Source of the DNA: Cochliopodium minus
Lineage: Eukaryota > Discosea > Himatismenida > Cochliopodiidae
DNA: 64,000 nt
Assembly: GCA_024220525.1 (NCBI GenBank)
Contig: JAMYWO010000104.1
Span: 75,625 to 139,624 of the forward strand
Direction of reading: 5' to 3'
The notes below the pieces were generated by a model that worked only from the letters and a program-made list of their open reading frames with translations, was not told the DNA's origin and did not search any database. The position numbers and the translations under genes are program-made. Below are positions 22,394 through 33,135 of this stretch, one piece after another. Position 1 is the stretch's first letter. Every line of letters begins with the position of its first letter.

Positions 22394-25300
22394 ATGTTTA
22401 AACTTCAATATCTTCCTCCAAAAAATAATGATTCTATTAACAATCTTGAATTTTTTTATTTAAAAAAAAAAGTTTTGGGTAACAAAATTTTCGAGAAACG
22501 GATCGAAAAGGGAACAGGTAATAGTGAGGTGTATTGCAGATTTCAAGGAGTTACAAAGACAATTATTTATTTTGTATCCCAACTCTACAGTCACCTTCCC
22601 TACCATGACCAATATTGATCCTCATCAATTCGAAATAATGATGCAAAAGAGAACAGAGCTTCAACACTTTTTTGAGAACATTATCTCTCAGCCATACATC
22701 TCTTCTAGTCTTCCCTTCGAAAGATTTTTTGATCCTTTTGATGATGTAATCCGGTTTTTTAATCTTTTTATTCCCTTTTTGTTTATTTAGATAAAAAAAT
22801 TTCTTATAGGAAATGCTTACTAGGGATGTATTAGTTTACAACCAACCAGAAAAAGAAGGAAAATTAACTTTGTCAGGTAAATATTTTAAAACAAAAAAAA
22901 GATTTATTGATTTAAAATTATATTTTATTTTAAATATTAGTTAATGAAGAAAAGAAAGAAGAATATTGGTGTATCATACAGAATCACTTGTATTATTTTC
23001 CTTTGGATAAAAAACAGCTTAAGCCTATAGGAAAAATAGCATTGGATTATTGTTCGATTGAAGTTTCTTCTAAAGAAAATTTTTCCATTTGTATTACTGA
23101 TATTTTTAGCAAGAACACTTGGACTCTATATTCTGAAAATGAAACTGATCAAATTAACTGGATTAAAGCATTAAGGTTAACAAAAACTGCCCAAAATAGT
23201 GTTTTGACAGGGAAAGTAAGGCATATTTTTAATTTATTTTTAAATTAATATTTATAACACAATTAATTTGAAATTTAATTTTAATATTTTATTTTTAATT
23301 TAGGTTGAAGATGAGGAAATGAGACTGGGTTATTTAACGATTCCTAAAAAATTCAAAAAAATAAGGAAGAAAAGAAGATATTGCTCTTCCAAATGTAAAA
23401 ATAGCAGACATGTTCACGAAATACAAAAGTTTTTCACTGTAAACGAAACAGTAGAGGAGCCTGATTCACAAAGCAACATAATTTATCAAGTCATCAAAAT
23501 CAAAACGAAAAAAGAAATTAAAACACAAAAAGAAAAAAACATGAAAAAAGTTTTGAAGATAATGGGGGTAGAGGAAGAGAATTTGACGACCGATTTTTCT
23601 CCAAGAGAAGTTAAAGGTATAAGTAGAAGCAAAACGAGAAACGGGACTATGAACTTTTCGAGAGATACAGAATACAAAGTAAAAGTTTTTCATTTGTTCC
23701 AATTATTTTTATTCATTTAATATTTTTATTTTTATTTTTTATTAGAGGACATTTACGACTGAAAATTTGAACATACCTAACACCAAAAAACATTCGGTCG
23801 GAGATTTGAACGGGACGAGAACAAATACTATCATTAATAAACCATTTAAAAACATTAAAAACGACAAAAACAAAGATGCTGTGGAGCAAAAGTTGGAAGG
23901 GCTCAACGAACTCCTCCAATTAAGTCCCAACAGCAAGTTTTTCATCCAACTCATTAACCCCACCGGACTTTCTAAAAGTCCCAATGAGTTGAAATTAATA
24001 TTGAACTACGATCCAACTTTAAGCCCGAACCATACCAACGTGAACACTAACAACAAAATAGAAAACAACAAAGACAAAAACTCCAAAGAGAAAGAAAAAG
24101 ATAACAAAGAGAAAGACAAGGAAGACTCGGGGTCTGTTTCTTCATCTCCTAGCTCACCAAGCTCTCTTAATTCGCAAATGTCCGTCTTGGACTCACTTAC
24201 ATCAAAAACACTCACCAGAAAAACATTCAACGATCAGAACAACACTTATTACACATTTAGAAGCAAAAACGTCTCCAAAGTCCAGAAAATTTCCGTTCAA
24301 AAACAATTTATCATCATGTACGCAACTCTCCAAAAACTCATTAGTAAGATCTGCTCTCCTGATACTCCCAAGTCGTTGGTGGAGGACGTTTTGTTGACCC
24401 ACACTTGTCTCATGTCTTCCCGTGACCTGATTTCCTACCTGGTTTCCAAGTATGTCAGTTATGTTTCTCTCCAAAATTCTCAACAAAAAAGTATAGATTA
24501 TTCAGTTCCCTATCGTAAAGTTTTTTTTTTTTTTTTTTTTTTTATTTTTATTTTTATTATTTTTATTTTTTTATTATATTATTTTTTATTTTTATTTTAT
24601 TTTTTACGAATATTTTTTTATTTTCATTTTTTATTTTCATTTTATTTTATTTACATTTTTTATTTTATTTACATTTTTTATTTTTTTATTTTTTTATTAT
24701 TTTATTTTTTTATTTTTTTATTTCATTTTATTAATTTATTATTTTTATTTTTTTTATTTTTTATTTTTTATTTTTTTATTTTTTTATTTTTTTATTATTT
24801 ATATTTTTATTTTATTTCTTTATTTTTTTATTATCAATATTTTTAATTATTTTATTTCATTTTATTAATTTATTATTTAGATTTGTATAATTTTTTTTTG
24901 TTGAAAAGGTATTTGTTATATTTTCAAAAAATGGCTTAAAATTGGGCCAGAAGTCTTCCAAAAGGATTGCAAACTTACCCAGATTCTAATTCACCTTGTT
25001 GATAATTATTTCCTCAGCCAGCCTCACCTCTCCAAAAACGCAAGGAAAATAAAACACATTTTAGGTAAAAAAATTTTTAAAATATTATTTTATTAATCAT
25101 TAAAAATTTTATTTTATTAATTTATTTTTAAAATTTAAAATTTTTTTATTAATCAATTTTTTAATTTTTTTTTATTAATTTTTTTTTTTTTTTTTTAGAT
25201 TAAAATTTATTTTTATTTAATTTTATTTTCATTTTTTATTTTTATCAATTAATTCATTTTTTATTTTTTTATTAATTATTTTTATTTTATATTTTTAGAA

Positions 25301-26672
25301 ATGACTGTTTTGAATAAACAAAGAAAAAGTCTTCCGATACAGATTACCACGGAGAAATTGAACCCTCCTTTTTTACCTTCTTTGTTTTCTGGCTCCAACT
25401 TTACTTTTTTGGATTTGGATCCTTTGGAAGTATCCAAACAACTTTGTTTGTTGGAGCATTCTATTTATTGTGACATAGAACCAAGGTATGTATTTTAATT
25501 TTTTTAATAATTTTTTGAGGAAATAATATTTATAATAGTTCTTACTTTTGGAACAATATTTTAATCATATTTTCAATTATTATTTTAATTTTTAATGTTT
25601 TATTTTAATTATTATTATTTTTATTTTTTAATGTTTTATTTTTGGAACAATATTTTAATAATATTTTTTTTTGTATTTTTTTTTTGAATGTTTTCATATA
25701 TTTTTATTTTGTTGTATGTTAATTTTTTAATTTTTATTTATTAATACTTTTTTTTTAAAAAAAATTTAAATTTTTAATGTTTTTTGTTGTTTTCAATTTT
25801 TTTATCATCATTTTTATTTATTTTTTTGTTGATTTATTCATTTTGTTTATTTTTTATTTTTTGTTTATTTATTTTTATTAATGATTTTTTTTTGTAGTGA
25901 AATGACCAAGTGTCAATGGTCTAAACCTCAGAAGATGGTGAACGCACCAAACATCACCAAATTGATCCAAAGATTCAACCAAAGTTCGAAATGGGTCTCC
26001 ACTTTGATTATAGAGACTCCTCAACTAGAACCTCGTGCTTTCACCCTCTCTCGTTTCATCATTCTGGCCTTTTATTCTTTTAGAATGAGAAATTTCAATT
26101 TTACTGCCGCTGTTATCTCCGCTTTGAACAGGCAAAAATCTATTTTTATTTTTTTTTCCATCTCATTTTTAAGTTTTAAGAAACTTTTTATTTTAAAGTT
26201 TTGATTTTTACAACCTTCTCTTTAGTTAATAATCTTTTTAAATGTTTTCTTTAATTTTCGATTATATTTTTTATTTTTCTTTTTGATAATCTTTTATTTT
26301 TTTTTTATTTTCTTTTTTGATAATCTTATATTTATTTATTTTACATTTATTTTTTAAAATATTTTTTCATTTTTCTTTGAATATCTTTTATTGAATATTT
26401 TTTTATTTTGTGACAGTGTACCAGTCAAAAGACTCCAAAGAACATGGGAGAAAATACCACACATGCACACTCAACTCTTCCAAAAACTCTCCGCTCTTTT
26501 GGACAGATCGAAGAACTTTACCATCTACAGAACCTTGCTGTTCGAAAAGAAGAACCGTCTCCCCACTTTGCCTTACATAGGAACTTTCTTGACTGATCTC
26601 ACTTTTTTATCAGAAAACAAGAACAAACATCCTGGTATGGTTGATGTACAAAATTGTAGGAAAATTGCAAAA
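22394..26672 (+). CDS. PX-PH-RasGEF exchange factor, 3' end missing
   Basis: Exons 22394-22745, 22810-22876, 22941-23215, 23304-23678, 23746-24514, 24909-25064, 25299-25485, 25898-26131 and 26417-26672; about 890 aa visible. Order of domains: PX (FKELQRQLFILYPN, LQHFFENIISQPYI), PH (EGKLTLSVNEEKKEEYWCII ... NWIKALR), Ser/Asn-rich linker, RasGEF N-motif (VEDVLLTHTCLMSSRDLISY), and the Cdc25 catalytic domain (LDPLEVSKQLCLLEHSIYC, SKWVSTLIIETP, LPYIGTFLTDLTFL). It would load GTP on Ras-family GTPases, with PX and PH giving phosphoinositide targeting. The last catalytic segment after NCRKIAKV is absent, because the sequence then enters a TTTTTTA repeat and another gene. Exon 1 has a frame break inside the PX core at about 22545. 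The intron after 26131 is GC-AG. Confidence 0.85.
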
Positions 26673-26706
26673 GTAAAATTTTTTTAATTTTTTAATTTTT
26701 AATTTT

Positions 26707-26777
26707 TATTTTTTATTTTTTATTTTTTATTTTTTATTTTTTATTTTTTATTTTTTATTTTTTATTTTTTATTTTTT
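26707..26777. repeat. TTTTTTA microsatellite, probable hidden misjoin
   Basis: About ten copies of the 7-mer ATTTTTT. Upstream is RasGEF, whose last exon is missing. Downstream, after about 360 bp of AT-only sequence, is the second half of the AAMP gene, whose first half ends at 62565 in the same 7-mer. The join is not marked by an N. Confidence 0.8.
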
Positions 26778-27136
26778 TATTAAACAATTTTTTCATTTTT
26801 AAATTATTATTTCTATTTTTGTTAATATTTTTCTATTTTTCTATTTTTTATTTTTTATTTTTTATTTGTATCATTTTTATTGTTTTTTATTATTTCTCAT
26901 TTTTTTAGTGTATTTTTCTGATTCAATTTTTTTTTTCTTATTTATTTTACATTTTCAATATTTATTTATTCATTTTCTATTTTTATTTCTTATTTATTTA
27001 TTAAATTTGTATTTTTTTATTTAATTATTTTTATTTTCATTTTATTCAACAATATTTATCAGTTTTGATTTTTTATTCATTTGATTTTATTTTTTATTAT
27101 TTTTTTTATTTTTTATTATTTTTTTTTACAAAAAAG

Positions 27137-28030
27137 ATTCTTTGTATGGAAGCAAACTCAGAAAGTAAATTGCTTGTGAGTGGAAGTCAAGACGGAATTG
27201 TGGTCATTTCTAACCTCCTCACATCCAAAATCCTAAAAACTTTAAAAGGACACACTGAAAGTGTTGAATGTAAAAAATAAATAATTTCAGATTATTATTT
27301 TCATTTATTTTTTAATTTATTTTTATTTTTATTTTTATTTATTTTTATTTTTTATTTTTTATTTTTTATTTTTGATTTTTTATTTTTTATTTTTTATTTT
27401 TTTATTTTAAATTATATTTTTTTAATTATTTCTCATTTAGCCGTTTCATTTTGCCCAAGTCTCCCTTTGGTAGCGAGTGGAGGTATGGACAACAAGGTAA
27501 TTGTTTGGGACATCAACTCTGGAACTCAAAGATGGGCTGTGGAAGGAACAGGAGGTGTCGTCAAACTTAAATGGCACCCAAAAGAACCTTTACTCTATGT
27601 AGCTTCTTCTGACGCAAAAGTAATTTTTTTATTCATTTTTTTTTTTTTATTTTTATTGTCTTATTTTTTATTATTTTTCTTATTATATTAATTCATTTTA
27701 TTTTCATTTAATAATTTCATTTTTTTATCATTTTATTTTTATTTTTTTATTAAGATAACTTTGTATGATGGACGTGATGGAAAAGTGTTGAGGTCTTTGA
27801 GTGGACATTCTGATGTTATTTTGGATATGGACGTTTCTGGTGATGGAGAATACATCATAACCGGTTCTGACGACAAAACTGTCCTCGTTTTCACATTTAA
27901 TGAGGATGAACAAAACCAACAAAAAGAAAACAAAAAAACTAAAGAAGAAAATAATAATGAAAATAAAATTAATGATGAAGTTAAAGAAGAAAATAAAGAT
28001 GATGGAAAGGAGGATGTCGAAAAGAAATAG
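27137..28030 (+). CDS. AAMP/Sqt1-type WD40 protein, 3' half
   Basis: Three exons (27137-27269, 27441-27619, 27755-28030) encode four WD40 blades: SKLLVSGSQDGIVVISNLL, PLVASGGMDNKVIVWDINSG, LLYVASSDAKITLYDGRDGK and GEYIITGSDDKTVLVFTFNE. A Lys/Glu/Asn-rich tail follows. It has no start codon. The acceptor at 27136 is phase 0 and opens ILCMEANSESK, which continues the peptide GYGFHQEA that ends the phase-0 donor at 62453. Together they make an eight-bladed protein of 448 aa, close to AAMP (434 aa in human). AAMP/Sqt1 chaperones ribosomal protein uL16 before 60S assembly. Confidence 0.88.
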
Positions 28031-28104
28031 AAAAAAGAATTAATTTTTATTTTTAATTTTTTGTTATTTAATTAAATTATTTTAAAAAAAATATTTCTTT
28101 ATTT

Positions 28105-29877
28105 TTAATTTTGCTCGATTTGATCAAACAAATAAGATACGACATTAGATACAACCAATACATTCAAACTGTTTCCCAACATTCTAGTGACCTGTTTACT
28201 GGTCATGATTTGAGGGAATTTAAAATGATCAGGAAAGCAGTGTAAATTTGAAATTTCTTTTGGTGAAAAAAATCTTAAGTTTGATTTCTCCAATAAATCC
28301 AATATTTCCTCTTGAGTTCTATTATTTTTATTTTCATTGTTATTTTCGTTATTATCAACTTCTTTCCCAAAAGTAAAATCCAACCCCAAATTTGTTTTTA
28401 AAATGGAACCTGTCCCCTCAATCAATTTAGTATAACCCTTTGTAAAACAGCAACTTCTATTAGATTTTTCTGTAACAATATCCATCACCATTCCTTTTAA
28501 AATTTTACATGTATTTTATTTATTTATTTAATAATTTTATTTGTTTTAATTTACCATATTTCTTTATTATTTTTAATGGAACATTAAATTTTTCGTCAAC
28601 TTTTTCTTCAAGGAATTCTTTGAGAGGTTTGATAGCTTCATATTTTGGATAACCTGGTATTTCTTCCAAAAATTTATTTTCAGCATAATCATCTTTAAAT
28701 TTTTTAAGAGAAGCCTTTTTTTTTGAAAAAAAAACTTTAAAATAAAAATAAAAACAATAAAAAATAATCAAAAATAAAAAATATAAAATATAAAATAAAA
28801 ATAAAAAATAAAAAATAATATGTAAATAAATAAAATAAATGTTTTTTTTTACAACACAATAATATCTTAATCTTGAATTAGGTACATATAAATTGGAATT
28901 AACGAGAAATTCTCTGAAAGAATAACCTCTCTTCTTGAACATTTCGACCAAAAGGTTTCTCATTTCCGAAATTTCAAAGTTTTTAACATTTTCTACGAAA
29001 AGGTACGAGGGAAGAAATTCTTCAGAGATGGAGTTCAATATTTCCAACAAGTGCGTGAATGAATCACTTCTTTTATCTTCTATATCCTTTCTTTTACCTA
29101 AAAAACAAAAAAAAAAATTTAAAAAAAAAAATAAAAAAATAAAATATAAATCTCAAATAAAAAAAATGATCAAATAAAATCTTCAAATATAAAATAAATA
29201 ATAAAAAATAAAATAAAATAAAAATAAATAAAAATATTTGAAAAAAAAATGAAAATAAAAAATTAATTTTAATTTACCCAATCTGGTAAAAGGCTGACAA
29301 GGAGGCGACAATAACCAAAAATCAACATTATTTTTTTCGAAATATTTTATGTCCAAGTCATTGATACTTTTAGTGCAAGTCTTCCTTTTAAAGTTTAACT
29401 AAAAAAAATTAAAGAAAAAAAAATTCTGCTCTAAATTTTATTTTTTTATTTTTTTTATTTTTTCTTACTTCGTATACTTCGTTGGCTTGGTGGTTTATGT
29501 CGAAACTTTCTATCACTTCTACTTTCTTCTTTGTTTTTTTGAAGATGTTTTCGTTGCTTTTTTCAACTGCGAAATGCATCCCTCCTATTCCACTGAAACA
29601 AAATCAAAACTTAAAAACATTTTTTATAAAGATCACCCAATTGGTTTTTAAATAGAGTGATAATTTAATGTAATTTATATATTTTATAAAATGTGTTGTA
29701 TTATGATAAATTCTATTCGAGAATTCTGGAATGATATGATTGAAATGAAAGGATTTATGCATCTTTATTTATTTTTAAGGATCTTTTTGCTTTTAACCAA
29801 AAATATGAAAATGAATTTAACCTATAAAATTCAAAAGCCTTGATTTTGTCATCCAACACATTATTTTCTTCCAACAT
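28105..29877 (-). CDS. dnmt2: Dnmt2, tRNA(Asp) cytosine-38 methyltransferase
   Basis: Six exons: 29822-29877, 29469-29592, 29278-29398, 28853-29097, 28555-28714 and 28105-28493 (364 aa). Motifs in order: FYSGIGGMHFAVE (SAM-binding motif I), SPPCQPFTRLG (motif IV with catalytic Cys), VENVKNFEISEMRNLL (ENV motif VI), PNSRLRYYC (motif VIII), SCCFTKGYTKLIEGTGS (Dnmt2-specific CFT region) and MLGNSLNVLVVSNV (motif X). This family looks like DNA methyltransferases but mainly methylates C38 of tRNA-Asp. All catalytic motifs are intact. It is the only cytosine methyltransferase in the window. Confidence 0.95.
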
Positions 29878-29901
29878 TCTCCAATTAATCAAATTTTTTT
29901 G

Positions 29902-30114
29902 ATGTTATACTGTATGATTTGTTTTTGTATTAACAACAATTTTATTTTATTTTATATAAGATTAAAATCTAAAATAAGAAACAAGGAATGTAAGAGAAAA
30001 CTGAATAACATTTTAGAAAATCTTGATCAAATTTTCACTAGAAGAAAAAAAAAGTTCTTTGGTGAAGGTGCCTCTCTTTTTCAAAAAAATCAACTTTTAG
30101 ATAAAAGTTTTTAG
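29902..30114 (+). CDS. Small hypothetical protein, 70 aa
   Basis: An ATG at 29902 opens 70 codons ending with TAG at 30112. The first 20 residues are hydrophobic (MLYCMICFCINNNFILFY) and the rest is basic and helical (KSKIRNKECKRKLNNILENL). An intron could remove the hydrophobic part (acceptor AG at 29960-29961). It is divergent from Dnmt2, with start codons 24 bp apart, which is very tight. No family recognised. It may be non-coding. Confidence 0.3.
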   Translation: MLYCMICFCINNNFILFYIRLKSKIRNKECKRKLNNILENLDQIFTRRKKKFFGEGASLFQKNQLLDKSF

Positions 30115-30257
30115 AGAAATGAGAAATTAAACAAGAAATAAACTCAAAAAGTGCTTGTTTTGAAAAATTCATTTTAAAATGAAAAAATTTTTTTAATAAC
30201 AAACAATAATGACAAATATTAAATAATTTTTTTTTTTTAAAATAAAAAAAAATATCT

Positions 30258-32724
30258 TCATCCTGAACACTTTCTTACTATGGGAGTAATGGTGATTTCT
30301 TTGATAGAACTGTCTCTGCTGGATAATTTACAATTTGAACAAAGTCCTTTTTGAGCTAATAAATAAAAATAAATGAAAATAAATGAAAATAAAAATATAA
30401 AATAAAAAATGTTAAAATAAATTGAAAAAAAGTATAGAAAATAAAATTTATTGAATTTTTCAAAAAAAAATTAAAAAATTGATAAAAAAGTTTTACCTGC
30501 ACAGTTTACACCTTGGGAATAAAAACAAGGATCAAAGCCATCACAACAAACCTGTAAGACATCAAATAAATTATTGAGAAAAGAGTTGACACACAAGTTG
30601 ATGTACTTGATATCACCAATGTCAAAATCGTAGCAACTGTTGGGGAAAATGAGGGTGTTGATGTTAGAAAAAATGGTGATGCCATTGCTGTACGTCGTAT
30701 CTTTTTTTTCGAAAGAATTTTCTTTGAACAAAGAAAAAGGGGCGGAAGATTCTTTTTTGGAGGAGGGAACTTTGTAGGTGAACCCGTATGGGTCGGCATA
30801 GGAGCGGTTGTTGTAGATTGTTATGTCAGTGGAGAACACGGTGTATTTGAAGAGGGTGGTCGCTATCCCTTCTCCAACTTCTCCTAGATCTTTCAATCCA
30901 AAAAATCCTCCTAATATAAAAATAAAAATAAAATTAAAAAAAATCAGAGAATAAAGTAAAATAATGTTAAAAACAATAAAAATGATTAAATATGAAAAAT
31001 AAAATAAAATAAAAATAAAATAAAAATTGAATTCATTTGAATATAAAATAATATAAAATAGGAAATAAAATAATAAAAATACAAAATATAAAATTAAAAA
31101 TAATAATTTTAAAAAATTACCTTGCAGAGAAGTTACATTATCATTGTCGAGCAAACTATAAACACTGTTACTGGCACAAGTGTCGAAATAAATAGGATCA
31201 CCAGCACTCTTGTCAGAAAGTAAAATGGCACCAAAAGAACCAACGATGATGACATTGTTAATGTCCTTGGAGCAAGAAAGATTAAAATAAGTTCCGCATG
31301 TTGTAAAATTGGTTCCAGAGTAAATCTGGTAAGCGACTCCTCCACATTTCCCCACTCCATGGATGTTTCCGTAGAAAAGCACATTAATGAATGTGGCTCC
31401 CTTCAATGTGTGGAAGATCCCGACTGCCCCATCATAATCAAGGTTCACTGTCAGTGAGTTTCCGTTTCCGTCGAGAGTTCCTTTTAAAAAGAAAAGAGAT
31501 TAAAAAAGAAAAGTAAAAACAAATGAAAAAAAAAAGTTTAAAAATATATCAGATTAAAATAACAAGCAAAAAATCGAGCAAAAGAAATCATTTTAAATTG
31601 TCATAATTAAATATTAAAATGAAATAGAAAAAGAAAATTGAAAATTCATTTTTTTTTTTTTTTACCAGTAAAAGGAAATTCTTTGAATAAAGGAGATTGG
31701 AGATCACAAGATATGTCCCCTGTTAAGACGTAGTTTGCATCAGGTGAAGATTCCATGCTGAGGAGAGAGTTGCAATCGCTGATTGGGATGATGTTGGAAG
31801 AATCTTGGGGAATTTCCGATGTTGCGTTGACTCCATTGGAGATCAATCTCTTTCTGGAATCATATGATCTCTTGTTGTTCGATATTTGTATTGGATACAA
31901 ATGAAAGGTGCCATCTTTTGATAGAAGAAAAGAAGAGGTTAATTTCAAAATGTAATAAAACAAGGAGAATGAATGAATTTATTTTATTGTATGTTCTCTT
32001 TTGTTAGGTATATTTTAATTTATATTTTTTTCTGAAGAATATTTAAATCTTCATTCTTCTATAATTGTATTGTATTTATGAGATCATATGCTCCCAAATG
32101 ATAAATGTAAATTTCTATTTTCGAAAATAGAAATGTTTTATAATTACCTGATTGCATGCTAGCCATATGTGTATGCCCATATAGAGTTATATTCCTTCCC
32201 TTTGCATAATAAAAGGATACTACATTGAATTGGATGAGACCCTCAGTACCATCGATCCTTTTAAACGAGAATTTTAGGCTCTTCAAGCTCTCTATGATGG
32301 AAATGGAAGACATCAGGCTCAATTTGACAGGATAAGATACTTCAGATGTTTTAAGAACCTTATTACCACTAGAATCTTGTACCAACACCCCATCCTTTGA
32401 TTTATATTCCTTCGTTATCTTCACTCCTATAATCACAGATGATATCATCAAGCCAAGGAGTATCAATAGGAATATTATGGACCCCAATGTGATCCATTTT
32501 AACGTTCTATTCTGTATTTTTATTCTAGCATATGAACTTGCTGCTTTCCTTACTTTCATCTCATTGATCTCTTCATCCACTCCCCATTTTTCCATCACTA
32601 TTTAAATATTTCACATTTTTTTAGTGTTAAAAATTTTTTATTTTTTTTTTCCTATTTTACCTGCCATTGTGTTACTTCTCTCCGAAATAGATGTTCTATT
32701 TCTTTGCTTCTTTTTCTTTTCCAT
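30258..32724 (-). CDS. Type II membrane protein with GLUG-like ectodomain
   Basis: Six exons: 32661-32724, 32148-32597, 31666-31914, 31121-31480, 30497-30910 and 30258-30355 (544 aa). The N-terminus is cytosolic, basic and Arg-rich. One membrane helix follows at about residues 55-80 (ITLGSIIFLLILLGLMISSV), preceded by basic residues, so the large C-terminal part should be outside the cell or luminal. The ectodomain has several N-x-S/T sites (RNITLYG, TNFTTC, LSC), about a dozen cysteines, and FTGTLDGNGNSLTVN followed by DGAVGIFHTLKGATFINV, resembling the GLUG/adhesin beta-helix pattern. The C-terminus is Cys-rich (VCCDGFDPCF, LCSNCKL). It is probably a surface receptor or adhesin; the ligand is unknown. 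Confidence 0.72.
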
Positions 32725-33135
32725 TTCTTCTTTTTGAGTATAAATCCTCTTATATTTGAATTGTTTGTTTATATATTTTTATAATTTCTATTCCAAAAGA
32801 TTGTTTAAATAGATTCAATATTACTGTTAATTTGTAATAAAAATTTCAATTCTTGAAAATTTCAAGATACCAGTGAAACAATTTTATTTTTTTATAATTT
32901 TTTTTATTTTTAAATTCAACTATTCACCTAAAGTACATCAAAGTTTCTAATACACCATTTTAGATAGATATCAGTAAAATACATGAATTTTTAAAAATAT
33001 TTTAAAATTAACAATTTATATTCATTTTTTAATTCTTGATGATAAATATTAGATAGCAAAGGAAATAGATAGATTCTATTTAGATAGCGGGATGAAAAAA
33101 ATATCTGAATAGTTTAAAAAAAATTTAATTTTTTA

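Noticed and set aside
24515-24846. Long hydrophobic open frame rich in Phe, Leu and Tyr
   Set aside because: It is T-rich intron sequence; splicing from 24514 to 24909 restores a conserved RasGEF frame.
22394-28030. RasGEF-WD40 fusion protein
   Set aside because: The RasGEF domain is incomplete, the WD40 half lacks its first four blades, and those blades exist at 60895-62453 with matching phase.
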